Assembly (NCBI GenBank): GCA_965220535.1
Contig: OZ244833.1
Coordinates: 1,550,001-1,614,000, forward strand
Origin: HK1 sp965220535
GTDB taxonomy: Bacteria; Pseudomonadota; Gammaproteobacteria; HK1
Length of the DNA stretch: 64,000 nt
Direction: 5' to 3'
In this document: positions 15,879-24,429 of the stretch, piece after piece
Layout of the letters: every line of letters begins with the position of its first letter
Position numbering within the stretch: the first letter of the stretch is position 1
Program-made: the position numbers and the translations under genes
The notes under the pieces: generated by a model
Told to the model about the DNA's origin: nothing
Seen by the model: the letters and a program-made list of their open reading frames with translations, nothing else
The model's database searches: none

Positions 15879-16991
15879 TTAGCGCTCCGCTCGCACGATC
15901 GACGCGGATTTTGCAGCGCCGCCGCCGGCGCCGGCGCTGTGCGAACGAGCGCCGGGCTCCGAAGAGCCTGTCTCGCGCTCGTCTTCGAGCAATCGCTCGG
16001 GAACCGGTCTCAAATCCGAGATCAGGCCGAGCGCCGCCATCGCTCGCAAGCCCCACCAAGTGAGATCGATCTCCCAGCGACGAAAGCCCTGGCGCGCGGA
16101 GATCGGATAGCGATGGTGGTTGTTATGCCACCCCTCGCCCAAGGTGATCAACGCCAACCACGCGTTGTTGCGGCTGTCGTCGGGGGTGTCGTAGCGTCGA
16201 CTGCCGAAGCCGTGAGCCAAGGAGTTGATGGTGTATGTGGCGTGATAGAGGAGCACGGTCGATATCGAGAACCAGACGAACATCTGCGCGGCGCCGGTTT
16301 CGAGGGCGGGATAGGCCTTGTCGAGCCACCCGCCCAACGCCGCGCAGCCGATGCCCGACAAGACGAAGGGGAGCGAATCGACGCGTTCCAAGATGCGCAG
16401 TTCGCGAAAGCGCATCCAGTCTTGCACCTGCCGCGTCGGCACCGCGAAGCTCTGCGCGTCGAGAAACCAAAGGCAGTGGCTGAACCAGCGCCCGCGATGG
16501 CGGGGGGAATGCGGGTCGTCGGGGGTATCGGCGAAGCGATGGTGGATGCGATGATGTCCGGCCCACCACAAAGGGCCGCGCTGACCGGCGGTGCATCCGA
16601 GCGCGGCCATCGTCAACGTCATCCACCGACCGGCACGAAAAGCGCGATGCGAAAAATAGCGGTGATAGAAGCCGGTGATGAAAAACATGCGCAGGAAATA
16701 CAAGGTCGCGCAGAGCGCCAACGCCGCCTTCGAGACCCCGACCACCACCACCGCCAGGCAGACGAGATGCAAAGCGACGAAGAAGGAAGCGCGCAAGGGA
16801 TCGACCTTGCCTGCGCGGGCGTTGTTGGAACCCTCCTTGGCCGAGTTCGCTGCCCCTTGGGGCTCGAAGGTGGCGGGATCGTTGATCAACCAACGCCATG
16901 CTCGCTGCCACGGCGAGGGCTTGCCCGTCGCCGCCGAGGTTTCGTTGTCACCGAGGTCGCCGGTGCCGCCGGTTTTTCGCTCTTTGTTCAT
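15879..16991 (-). CDS. Fatty-acid (acyl-CoA delta-9 type) desaturase
   Basis: 370 residues with the three histidine boxes of membrane diiron desaturases: HRYFSH, HRIHHR and HNNHH, in the expected order, plus four hydrophobic segments. The enzyme inserts a cis double bond into long acyl chains in the inner membrane. It is the first gene of the minus-strand lipid operon. The N-terminal 50 residues are polar and low complexity, and the C-terminal 45 residues are a disordered tail (SAGAGGGAAKSAS). The product is a natural substrate source for the downstream CFA synthase. Upstream are the 170-base repeats and then a histidine kinase on the same strand. Confidence 0.92.
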   Translation of the reverse strand: MNKERKTGGTGDLGDNETSAATGKPSPWQRAWRWLINDPATFEPQGAANSAKEGSNNARAGKVDPLRASFFVALHLVCLAVVVVGVSKAALALCATLYFLRMFFITGFYHRYFSHRAFRAGRWMTLTMAALGCTAGQRGPLWWAGHHRIHHRFADTPDDPHSPRHRGRWFSHCLWFLDAQSFAVPTRQVQDWMRFRELRILERVDSLPFVLSGIGCAALGGWLDKAYPALETGAAQMFVWFSISTVLLYHATYTINSLAHGFGSRRYDTPDDSRNNAWLALITLGEGWHNNHHRYPISARQGFRRWEIDLTWWGLRAMAALGLISDLRPVPERLLEDERETGSSEPGARSHSAGAGGGAAKSASIVRAER

Positions 16992-17139
16992 GACCGAGAG
17001 TTTGATGGTCTTCGCGTGAAGATTGCGTGAAGAAAAGCGAGTTTTTTCGGATAGGGCGATGGCTTCGCGCCCGCTCTTCTCGACGGGAGGAACGAGGGAG
17101 TCGGAAGTGCTTTCGCCGCCCCCGCTTTCGCAGCCCCGC

Positions 17140-17633
17140 TTTTCCAGCTCCCTTACCTTCGCTCGGGGCCTTCGCTCGATCGAAGCGGCGAAAGGGTCTC
17201 GTATCGGGTCTCGTATCGAGTCTCATTGCGAAAGCGGCGACGAGAAATCCACCCGCACGCAAGTCCCTTCCCCGAGCCGACTTTGCAGCCCCTCGCTTTC
17301 GCAACCCCGGTGCCTTTCCCCCGGGGACTTCGCTCGATCGATCCGGCGAAAGGGTCTCGTATCGAGTCTCGTATCGAGTCTCGCATCGGGGCTCATTGCG
17401 AAAGCGGCGACGAGAAATCCACCCGCACGCAGGTCCCTTCCCCGAGCCGACTTTGCAGCCCCTCGCTTTCGCAACCCCGGTGCCTTTCCCCCGGGGCGTT
17501 CGCTCGATCGATCCGGCGAAAGGGTCTCGTATCGGGTCTCGTATCGAGTCTCGCATCGGGGCTCATTGCGAAAGCGGCGACGAGAAGTCCACCCGCACGC
17601 AGGTCCCTTCCCCGAGCCGACTTTCGAGCCCCA
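17140..17633. repeat. 170-bp tandem repeat of the histidine-kinase gene 3' end
   Basis: The last 70 or so bases of the kinase gene plus about 100 bases of downstream DNA are repeated. The motif CATTGCGAAAGCGGCGACGA occurs at 17224, 17394 and 17564, exactly 170 bases apart, and a fourth partial unit lies at 17140-17223. The region between the desaturase start (16991) and the kinase stop (17563) is otherwise without a gene. Short GTATCGAGTCTC iterations add to each unit. Confidence 0.9.
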
Positions 17634-19095
17634 CCTGCCATCCGAAGCGATCGCAAAGTCGTTCGACGATCGACAGCCCCACCCCGTGCCCCTGCCCGTT
17701 CTCCTCGGGTTTCTTCGCATCCCCGTTCGTATCCCCGGGCGCATCCCGGGTCGCATCCCCAGGCGCACCCTCGGCGGCCGAGGCGATCTCCCCGGCGCGC
17801 ACGAAGGGCTCGAAGACCGAGTCGATTTTGTCGGGCGCGATACCGATACCGGTATCCGAGATGCTCAATGTCTCGCCCTCGATCCGCACTTCGATGCGGC
17901 CCTTCGCGGTGTACTGCACGGCATTGCGCAGCAGATTGCCGACGAGAACGGAAAGCACCCTCGGGTCGGCGGCGACCGTCAAGGGCACGCTTAGGTGTCG
18001 TTCGATACGGATCGGCTTGTCGGCGACGAGCGCCTGCGCTCGCTCGCATTCCCGGTCGACGATCTCGTTCAGATCCACCGGCATCGAGGAGAGGCTTCGG
18101 TCCGAAGCCCGGGCGAGCAGCAGCAAGGCTCCGGTCGTCTCCTCCATTTCATGCGCCGCCCGGCCGATCCGCGCCAACGCCTCGTGCGCGGCGGCGTCGC
18201 GGGCGAGCGCGGACGATGCGATACGCTCTCGCAGGGCGCCGGCGGCGAGGCGCACCACCGTCAGCGGCGTGCGCAGCTCGTGGCTGGCGTTGCGCGTGAA
18301 ATCCCGCTCTCGCCTGATATGCTCGTTGATCCGATCCGAGAGCCGAGCCAAGGCGGCCGCCAGATCCCGGATCTCGGGATCGGCATTCGCAGGCAGGCTC
18401 TCGGGATCGAGGGTCGAGGGCTCGGGGGCCATCGGATCGAGGCGCCTGACCTGCCGCGCCAGCCAGAAGATCGGAGAGATCGCCCGTCGAGCTTGGCGGT
18501 AGCCGAGCCAAGTGAAGAGATAGAGCAGCGCCAGCGTGCCCGCCAAAGGAACCAAGCCGAACCACAAGGCGAGATCGCTGGCCCGCTCGCCGTCGAAGAC
18601 CAAGAAAAGAGTGCGGTCTTCGCGCTGCGAGACATAAACCACGGAAAATCCCGCCGCCGCCGGCAAATCGTGAAAGCCGGGCGGCAAATCCGCGATCGAC
18701 TCCGGTACCGAAGCCTCGCCCGAGGCCTCGCCCGAAGCCTCGCCCATCGCCTCGCCCGTCGACTCGCCCGGCGCGGGATCGATGCCGGCATCGCTCATAT
18801 AGCCGGTGAGGTTCAATGTATCGGGCAGAGGGAATTCGCTCGAACGCGCAAAGCGCTCCCAGAACCAAACCGCCTCTTCCTCGAGCGCGCGCCGGATCAA
18901 CACCTCCTCGATGGTGAATGCGGCGGCGTAGACCCCGATCATCGCGGCCAAACTGATGAATACCGCCTGCAGCAAGAAGACGAAGCCGATACGCCGCCCG
19001 AGACCGCCGTTCATCCTCCGCGCCGACCTTCGACCTCCGGCCGGGCTCGCGCTTTCCCCCGAGCGGGGTTCATGACGCTCGACTTCGAAGGACAT
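17563..19095 (-). CDS. Two-component sensor histidine kinase
   Basis: 510 residues from ATG 19095; ATG 19014 (MNGGLGRR) is an equally possible start. A first membrane helix (FVFLLQAVFISLAAMIGVYA) precedes a periplasmic domain with a GEASGEAS repeat, then a second helix (FGLVPLAGTLALLYLFTWLG), HAMP-like region, dimerisation/phosphoacceptor box SHELRTP with His272, N box NLLRNAVQYT, and ATP-lid motifs ISDTGIGI and GHGVGLSIV. A GD-rich low-complexity insert sits between the last two motifs. The response regulator at 21524-22228 is its likely partner although three small genes lie between. Its position just upstream of the desaturase/CFA operon suggests control of membrane lipid composition (inference). 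Confidence 0.9.
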   Translation of the reverse strand: MSFEVERHEPRSGESASPAGGRRSARRMNGGLGRRIGFVFLLQAVFISLAAMIGVYAAAFTIEEVLIRRALEEEAVWFWERFARSSEFPLPDTLNLTGYMSDAGIDPAPGESTGEAMGEASGEASGEASVPESIADLPPGFHDLPAAAGFSVVYVSQREDRTLFLVFDGERASDLALWFGLVPLAGTLALLYLFTWLGYRQARRAISPIFWLARQVRRLDPMAPEPSTLDPESLPANADPEIRDLAAALARLSDRINEHIRRERDFTRNASHELRTPLTVVRLAAGALRERIASSALARDAAAHEALARIGRAAHEMEETTGALLLLARASDRSLSSMPVDLNEIVDRECERAQALVADKPIRIERHLSVPLTVAADPRVLSVLVGNLLRNAVQYTAKGRIEVRIEGETLSISDTGIGIAPDKIDSVFEPFVRAGEIASAAEGAPGDATRDAPGDTNGDAKKPEENGQGHGVGLSIVERLCDRFGWQVGLESRLGEGTCVRVDFSSPLSQ

Positions 19096-19511
19096 CGATG
19101 GCTCTCGAGGACGCATCCGAGCGCGAGCGGAGGAGAGAGCGTCTCGCCTCGTCCGCGCACCGACGGGGAGGGTGGTGGAAACGACGAGAATCTCGTCGCG
19201 ATCTCGTCGCGGGGCAAATCGCAAAGCGGGCTCGACGATGCTTTCCCGACTCCCTTCGCGCTTCGGCAGCGACGCTTTGCCTGCCGCCGACCTCTTTATC
19301 GAGCGCGATGAAAGGGCCTCGGCCTTCGTCTCGGGTCCTTCGAAAAAACGGCTATCGAAATCGCGGTCTCGAAGCGCGCCCGACGACGCTGCGAGACGAT
19401 CGAAGGCTTGCGTTCATCGCTAGCTTTCATTGCCCGGGGATCTCGGCGCGAGACGACAGGATCGTCATCTCGGCACCGACCGACGGACATCGGCGACGAT
19501 ACCGGCGGATA
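19096..19511. other. Spacer between kinase and coiled-coil genes
   Basis: 416 bases with no convincing gene on either strand. The 5' part is the open upstream extension of the kinase frame; TCTCGTCGCGATCTCGTCG forms a short direct repeat near 19188-19208. It ends in the repeated leader found between the coiled-coil copies (from about 19480). Confidence 0.4.
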
Positions 19512-19937
19512 TCATTTCGAAGCGTCGTCGCGACTCGTATATTTCCGCAAGACTTCCTCCGCCGCTTGGGTCGCCGCTTGGGTCGCCGCTTGGGTCACCG
19601 CTTGGGTCGCCGCTTCTTTTGCTAGCCTCGCGAACTCCGCTTGCTGGGCCGCCGCTTGGGTCGCCGCCTCTTTTAGTTGCCTCGCGAACTCCGCTTGCTG
19701 GACCGCCGCTCGGGTCTCCGCCTCTTTTCGTTGCCTTGCGAACTCCGCTTGTAGGGCCGCCGCTCGGGTGGCCGCCTCTTTTTGTTGCCTTGCGAACTCC
19801 GCTTGTTGGGCCGCCATCCGCTCCGCCGCTCGGGTCTCCACCTCTTTTAGTTGCTTGGCAATCTCGGCTGCGATTTCGGATTCCACTTCCGCCGCAATGG
19901 CTCGGAATTCGGAAACGATACGCTCGACTTCGAGCAT
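19512..19937 (-). CDS. Ala/Gln-rich coiled-coil protein, family III copy A
   Basis: 141 residues from ATG 19937 (MLEVERIVSEFRAIAAEV), with AAGGAG seven bases upstream. The body is an uninterrupted helix of 18- and 22-residue units with four QAEFAR(Q/L) motifs, grading into AATQAVTQAATQAATQAA, and ends EEVLRKYTSRDDASK. No membrane segment and no signal peptide are seen, unlike copy C. It is one of three tandem copies between the genes of a two-component system. Unknown function; a long cytoplasmic rod that could interact with copy C is a guess. Confidence 0.65.
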   Translation of the reverse strand: MLEVERIVSEFRAIAAEVESEIAAEIAKQLKEVETRAAERMAAQQAEFARQQKEAATRAAALQAEFARQRKEAETRAAVQQAEFARQLKEAATQAAAQQAEFARLAKEAATQAVTQAATQAATQAAEEVLRKYTSRDDASK

Positions 19938-20115
19938 GACCCTACTCCTTCGTCGATTCACACTCGTCCTTCTCGATCGCCCGACGAGTCCTGGGGAAAT
20001 AAAAAGTGACAACGACGCACTCAAGCGGCGGCGAGCGCATGAGCCCTATCGCGGAGGCGATAAGAACATCATCTCGATACAGCCCAACGGACATCGGCGA
20101 CGATACCGGCGGATA

Positions 20116-20673
20116 TCATTTCGAAGCGTCGTCGCGACTCATATATTTCCGCAAGACTTCCTCCGCCGCTTGGGTCACCACTTCTTTTGCTAGCCTCGCG
20201 AACTCCGCTTGTTGGGCCGCCGCCCGCTCCGCAGCTCGGGTCTCCACCTCTTTTTGTTGCCTCGCGAACTCCGCTTGTTGGGCCGCCACCCGCTCCGCCG
20301 CTCGAGTCTCCGCCTCTTTTTGTTGCCTCGCGAACTCCGCTTGCTGGGCCGCCACCCGCTCCGCCGCTCGGGTCTCCGCCTCTTTTCGTTGCCTTGCGAA
20401 CTCCGCTTGTTGGGCCGCCATCCGCTCCGCCGCTCGGGTCTCCGCCTCTTTTCGTTGCCTTGCGAACTCCGCTTGTTGGGCCGCCATCCGCTCCGCCGCT
20501 CGGGTCTCCGCCTCTTTTCGTTGCCTTGCGAAGTCCGCTTGTTGGGCCGCCATCCGCTCCGCCGCTCGGGTCTCCACCTCTTTTAGTTGCTTGGCAATCT
20601 CGGCTGCGATTTCGGATTCCACTTCCGCCGCAATGGCTCGGAATTCGGAAACGATACGCTCGACTTCGAGCAT
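20116..20673 (-). CDS. Ala/Gln-rich coiled-coil protein, family III copy B
   Basis: 185 residues from ATG 20673, with the same MLEVERIVSEFRAI start, AAGGAG ribosome site and leader as copy A. It has six QA(E/D)FAR units, most in a 22-residue form with AAERM/AAERV, and ends EEVLRKYMSRDDASK. The length difference from copy A (185 against 141) is mostly due to perfect 66-base internal repeats. The start-to-start distance to copy A is 736 bases. Function unknown. Confidence 0.65.
   Translation of the reverse strand: MLEVERIVSEFRAIAAEVESEIAAEIAKQLKEVETRAAERMAAQQADFARQRKEAETRAAERMAAQQAEFARQRKEAETRAAERMAAQQAEFARQRKEAETRAAERVAAQQAEFARQQKEAETRAAERVAAQQAEFARQQKEVETRAAERAAAQQAEFARLAKEVVTQAAEEVLRKYMSRDDASK
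20385..20600. repeat. 66-bp minisatellite inside coiled-coil copy B
   Basis: Units beginning TTGTTGGGCCGCCATCCGCT recur every 66 bases (from about 20408, 20474 and 20540) with almost no differences, encoding 22 residues each. Further diverged units extend to 20210. The unit number is the main difference between family III copies. Confidence 0.75.
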
Positions 20674-20851
20674 GACCCTACTCCTTCGTCGATTCACACT
20701 CGTCCTTCTCGATCGCCCGACGAGTCCTGGGGAAATAAAAAGTGACAACGACGCACTCAAGCGGCGGCGAGCGCATGAGCCCTATCGCGGAGGCGATAAG
20801 AACATCATCTCGATACAGCCCAACGGACATCGGCGACGATACCGGCGGATA

Positions 20852-21349
20852 TCATTTCGAAGCGTCGTCGCGACTCGTATATTTCCGCAAGACTTCCTCC
20901 GCCGCTTGGGCCGCCGCTTGGGTCGCCGCTTGGGTCGCCACTTCGGCCGCCGCTTCTTTTGCTAGCCTCGCGAACTCCGCTTGTTGGGCCGCCACTCGAT
21001 CCGCCGCCTCTTTTTGTTGCCTCGCGAACTCCGCTTGTTGGGCCGCCGCTCGGGTCTCCGCCTCTTTTTGTTGCCTCGCAAACTCCGCTTGCTGGGCCGC
21101 CGCTCGGGTCTCCGCCTCTTTTCGTTGCTTGGCAAGCTCGGCTGCGATATCGGATTTCACTTCCGCCAAGATGGCTTGGCATTCGGAACCGATACGCTTG
21201 AGTTCAAGTATGACCATCTCCTCGATCGGTTCGGACTCGTCCCTGACCATCCGACGAATCCAGCGCTGGAGATAGAAGATGATACCGACAACGACACCTA
21301 AAGAGGTGACAAGTGCCGACATCGCGACAATCCAGTCGGTGATTTCCAT
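20852..21349 (-). CDS. Membrane-anchored coiled-coil protein, family III copy C
   Basis: 165 residues from ATG 21349 (MEITDWIVAMSALVTS), with AAGGAA upstream. It has an N-terminal membrane helix (VTSLGVVVGIIFYLQRW), then a charged linker (MVRDESEPIEEM), then the same rod as copies A and B with three QAEFAR units and the ending EEVLRKYTSRDDASK. It is probably the parent form, with A and B having lost the membrane part. It lies next to the response regulator on the same strand and could be co-transcribed with it. Function unknown. Confidence 0.7.
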   Translation of the reverse strand: MEITDWIVAMSALVTSLGVVVGIIFYLQRWIRRMVRDESEPIEEMVILELKRIGSECQAILAEVKSDIAAELAKQRKEAETRAAAQQAEFARQQKEAETRAAAQQAEFARQQKEAADRVAAQQAEFARLAKEAAAEVATQAATQAAAQAAEEVLRKYTSRDDASK

Positions 21350-21523
21350 GATTCTTCCTTGAGAGCATGACAGATCGCTTCTCCCCCGCCATGAGTCGAA
21401 GAATATCGCTATCGCCGGAAATATCAATACGCATAGACGCGATTTAACGCGTAATTTTCAGTGATTTTCCCCTTGCCGGCACCGTCGAATCCGCCCGAGG
21501 CTCGCGAACAACCGAAAAAACCG

Positions 21524-22228
21524 TCATCGTTCGCTTGAAAGGCAATAGCCCGCCCCGGGACGGGTATGGATCAAAGGGCGAGCGAAAGGGCGGTCCACCG
21601 CTTGGCGCAGGATATAAAGGTGGCTTCGCAAAGCGTCGCTGTCCGGCGGAAAATCGCCCCAGATCTCGCTTTCGATCTCGCGGCGAGCGACCACCTTGGG
21701 CGAGGCGCGCATCAGCCGGGAAAGGATCTTGAATCCGATCGGAGTGACCGGAATCACGACCCCGGCGCGCTCGACCCGAAGCGTGGAGGGATCGAGCGTC
21801 AAATCACCCACTTCGAGTACCTGCGGGGCGATAAGCCCCTTTCGCCGCCGCAGCAATGCCCGCAATCGGGCTTCGAGCTCATCGATCTCGAAGGGCTTGA
21901 CGAGATAATCGTCGGCTCCGGCATCCAAACCCGCGATTTTGTCCTCGAGGGTGTCGCGGGCGGTCAGCATCAAAATCGGAACGTCGCTTCTGGCATCCTC
22001 TCGCAGTCGCCGACAAAGATCGATGCCGTCGAGGCCGGGCAGCATCAGATCCAGCACGATGACATCCACATCCTCTTTGCGGGAGAGATTCAAGCCGGCG
22101 ATGCCGTTCGCGGCATAGTCCACTTCATAGCCGCGTCCCTCCAAAAAGGCGCACAGCATCTCGGCGATGTCGCGGTGATCTTCGATGATCAGAACGGTTT
22201 CACGGCCGCCGGAGGGGGGTGCGAGCAT
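21524..22228 (-). CDS. OmpR/PhoB-family response regulator
   Basis: 234 residues from ATG 22228 (MLAPPSGGRETVLIIED). The receiver domain has the acidic pair ED at 16-17, phosphoacceptor Asp60 (VIVLDLMLPGLDG), the TAR switch and LVKPF lysine. The C-terminal winged helix (EVGDLTLDPSTLRVERAGVV to LIHTRPGAGYCLS) is typical of DNA-binding OmpR-type regulators. It likely receives phosphate from the kinase at 17563; the two are separated by 2.4 kb holding three coiled-coil genes on the same strand. A role in controlling the downstream lipid operon is an inference from gene order. Confidence 0.92.
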   Translation of the reverse strand: MLAPPSGGRETVLIIEDHRDIAEMLCAFLEGRGYEVDYAANGIAGLNLSRKEDVDVIVLDLMLPGLDGIDLCRRLREDARSDVPILMLTARDTLEDKIAGLDAGADDYLVKPFEIDELEARLRALLRRRKGLIAPQVLEVGDLTLDPSTLRVERAGVVIPVTPIGFKILSRLMRASPKVVARREIESEIWGDFPPDSDALRSHLYILRQAVDRPFARPLIHTRPGAGYCLSSER

Positions 22229-22518
22229 GGGTCTGCGAATCCTCGGGGAGCGAAGCGCCTCGCGCAACGATGGGAATCTGACGAAGAATCCCGAAAAATC
22301 AAGATGATGATGATACCGTTAGCCCTTGTCCGAGCCCTCGGATCGTTTTCGCGGGCGAGGCATCGATCGCTCTCGATCTCCCGCGATCTCCCTTGATCCC
22401 CTTTGATTCCCTTTGAGCATCGGGGGCAAAAACGATACCCTTTCAGGGATTTTGCCGGGATTTTTTCGCTCGGCTCGATCTTTTTCGGCCCATCTTTTTG
22501 CCTGCCTTCGACGACGCC
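22229..22518. promoter_or_regulatory. Divergent intergenic region, response regulator / dioxygenase
   Basis: 290 bases between two divergent starts, so promoters for both operons should lie here. CGATCTCCC and GATTCCCTTTGA-like short direct repeats are visible near 22375-22410. No strong sigma-70 match was found by eye. Confidence 0.35.
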
Positions 22519-23418
22519 ATGCACCCCGATACCCTTTCTCGCTGGATCGATGCGCGCCGAGAAGCCGGCGCCGGGGACGATCCTCGAGCGCTCGTCGATA
22601 TCGCCGACCCCGCAAGGCTCACCGCCGCCGAGCGCGAGGCGATCTTGCACCGATGCGAGCGCTTCAACTTGGCCTTGTATCGTTTTCCTGCGGCCCTCGC
22701 CGGGGATCGAAAAGCCCTCGACCGCTTCGCCTCGGATTTGGGACTCGTCCGCCGCGACTTCAGTTTGGATGCGGATCCTCTCGGGATCGTCAGCGTTCGA
22801 AATAGCCCGGTCGCCGGCCCCGGCGGCGAGATGATCCCCTTCACCGACCGCGCTTTGAACTGGCATAGCGACGGCTACTACCACCCTTTCGATCGCGGCA
22901 TCCGCTCGATCGTGATGCATTGCGTCCGGCCGGCATCCGAGGGCGGCGAAAACGGATTCATCGATCCCGATCGTCTCCTCATCGCGCTCCACGATCGCGA
23001 ACCGGCCTTTGTCGAGGCCCTTTCGCATCCGCAGGCGATGAGCCTTCCGGCGGTCTTCGACCGCGAGGGTCGATGCCTTCGCCCCGCTCGAAGCGGGCCG
23101 GTCTTCTTTTTTTCCGATGCTTGCGGATCGGCTTTCGGACCCCGCTTGTCGATGCGCTACACCCTGCGCACCCGCTCGATTCGGTGGCGGCGAGAAGACT
23201 CTCTCGCCGCCGCCCGCATCGCCCTCGGAGAAATCATCGAAAGCCTTTCCCGCGATTGCCTGCAGATCCGCTTCGAAGCCGGCGAGGGAGTCATCTGCAA
23301 CAATGTCCTGCATCGCCGCAGCGCCTTTGTCGACGAAGCGGAGCGTCCGCGGACGATCCTTCGCATCCGCGGCTTCGACCCGGTAGGATGCACCGAAACC
23401 GCCGCGGAAGTCTCTTGA
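22519..23418 (+). CDS. TauD/TfdA-like Fe(II)/2-oxoglutarate dioxygenase
   Basis: 299 residues from ATG 22519. The iron-binding triad is visible as His116-x-Asp118 (NWHSDGYY) and His265 (NNVLHRRSAF), followed by an arginine (RPRTILRIRG) suited to 2-oxoglutarate binding. This is the TauD/TfdA/gamma-butyrobetaine-type fold, which couples 2-oxoglutarate decarboxylation to oxidation of a small substrate; the substrate cannot be read from sequence. It heads a four-gene plus-strand cluster with a small protein, a Cas6-like protein and an S24-like protein. Confidence 0.85.
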   Translation: MHPDTLSRWIDARREAGAGDDPRALVDIADPARLTAAEREAILHRCERFNLALYRFPAALAGDRKALDRFASDLGLVRRDFSLDADPLGIVSVRNSPVAGPGGEMIPFTDRALNWHSDGYYHPFDRGIRSIVMHCVRPASEGGENGFIDPDRLLIALHDREPAFVEALSHPQAMSLPAVFDREGRCLRPARSGPVFFFSDACGSAFGPRLSMRYTLRTRSIRWRREDSLAAARIALGEIIESLSRDCLQIRFEAGEGVICNNVLHRRSAFVDEAERPRTILRIRGFDPVGCTETAAEVS

Positions 23419-23438
23419 GACAACCAAGGCAAGCGACG

Positions 23439-23711
23439 ATGAACGAAAAAGACACGCTGCGCATCAGCGACATCCTGATCGAGGAATTCGATCTCGAATC
23501 CTTCGACGATCTCGTGCAGGCGGTGAAAAAACGCGCCCGCAGCGAACGCTTTTTGCGCATCGATGTCAAACCGCCTTTCGCCGACACCCCGGAGAATTGG
23601 GAAGATCCGCTCGAAAGCGCCTTCGTTTCCCCGCTCGCAGCCGCCGAACCCCTCCCCTTCGAAAACACCGCCGGGGAAAAACCCTCCGCCAAGGACAAGG
23701 GAAAGAACTGA
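23439..23711 (+). CDS. Small acidic protein of unknown function
   Basis: 90 residues (MNEKDTLRISDILIEEFDLE), 20 bases after the dioxygenase stop. The N-terminal two thirds is helical and charged; the C-terminus is polar (ENTAGEKPSAKDKGKN). No family was recognised. Tight spacing between the dioxygenase and the Cas6-like gene supports that it is real. It could be a small partner of the dioxygenase or of the next gene. Confidence 0.6.
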   Translation: MNEKDTLRISDILIEEFDLESFDDLVQAVKKRARSERFLRIDVKPPFADTPENWEDPLESAFVSPLAAAEPLPFENTAGEKPSAKDKGKN

Positions 23712-23742
23712 AGTGCAAAGCCGCCCGCGCCCCGATATCGCC

Positions 23743-24429
23743 ATGGATCGCCCGCCCTCGGAGATCGTGGAAATCGCCTTTCGGATCGAGGGCGGTCGTC
23801 TGCCGACGGATCATGCCTGGGCTTTGCGCACCGCCGTGGTGCAAGCGCTTCCTTGGATGGAAAGCGAGACCGCCGCCGGGATTCATCCGATCCACGGCGC
23901 GGCCTCCGGCAACGGCTGGGAACGACCCGAGGATGCCCCGGGGCAGTGGCTGTTCCTCTCGCGCCGCACCTCGTTGACGTTGAGGATCCCGGCGCGGCGC
24001 GTTCTCGAAGCGAAGGCGCTTTGCGGGCGCCGTCTCGACTTGGGGGCGAGCGCACTCGATATCGGCAAGGCGCGGGTTCGTCCCCTCGCCCCCTGCCCGA
24101 CCCTCTTCGCTCGCCATCTCGCCGCCGACGATCGCCCGGGCTCCGAAGCAAGCGACGCCGACGACGAGGCGGAGTTCATCGCCCGCTTTCGCTCGTCGAT
24201 CGAGGCTTTCGCCGGGGCATCGGCGCGGTTGATCTGCGGCCGGCGACACCGGATCGAGACCCCGGCGGGGGCGCTTGCCACCCGCAGCCTGCTGATCGCC
24301 GATCTCGACGCCGCGACCTCGATCGCGATCCGAGGGCACGGCTTCGAGGAGAACACCCTGCTCGGCTGCGGCTTGTTCATCCCTCACAAGTCGATCGATC
24401 CGGTCGCGAGATCCACGCAAGACCGATGA
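23743..24429 (+). CDS. Orphan Cas6/Cmx6-like protein
   Basis: 228 residues from ATG 23743; an in-frame GTG at 23713 is an alternative. Features recalled from the family annotated as type I-MYXAN Cas6/Cmx6 are visible in order: an N-terminal LPTDHAWAL segment, a WERPEDAPGQWLFLSRRTSL strand region with LRIPARRV, RVRPLAPCPTLFARHL, and a C-terminal glycine-rich loop ending LLGCGLFIPHKSI. Cas6 proteins bind and cut CRISPR repeat RNA, but no cas gene or array is present here, so a different RNA-related role is possible. The catalytic histidine cannot be assigned with confidence. The stop overlaps the next start (ATGA). Confidence 0.7.
   Translation: MDRPPSEIVEIAFRIEGGRLPTDHAWALRTAVVQALPWMESETAAGIHPIHGAASGNGWERPEDAPGQWLFLSRRTSLTLRIPARRVLEAKALCGRRLDLGASALDIGKARVRPLAPCPTLFARHLAADDRPGSEASDADDEAEFIARFRSSIEAFAGASARLICGRRHRIETPAGALATRSLLIADLDAATSIAIRGHGFEENTLLGCGLFIPHKSIDPVARSTQDR

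Noticed and set aside
15939..17030. 363-codon plus-strand frame opposite the desaturase
   Set aside because: Shadow of the desaturase histidine-box gene.
17140..17633. Additional short genes in the 170-bp repeats
   Set aside because: Open frames there are fusions of kinase-tail copies without starts or ribosome sites.
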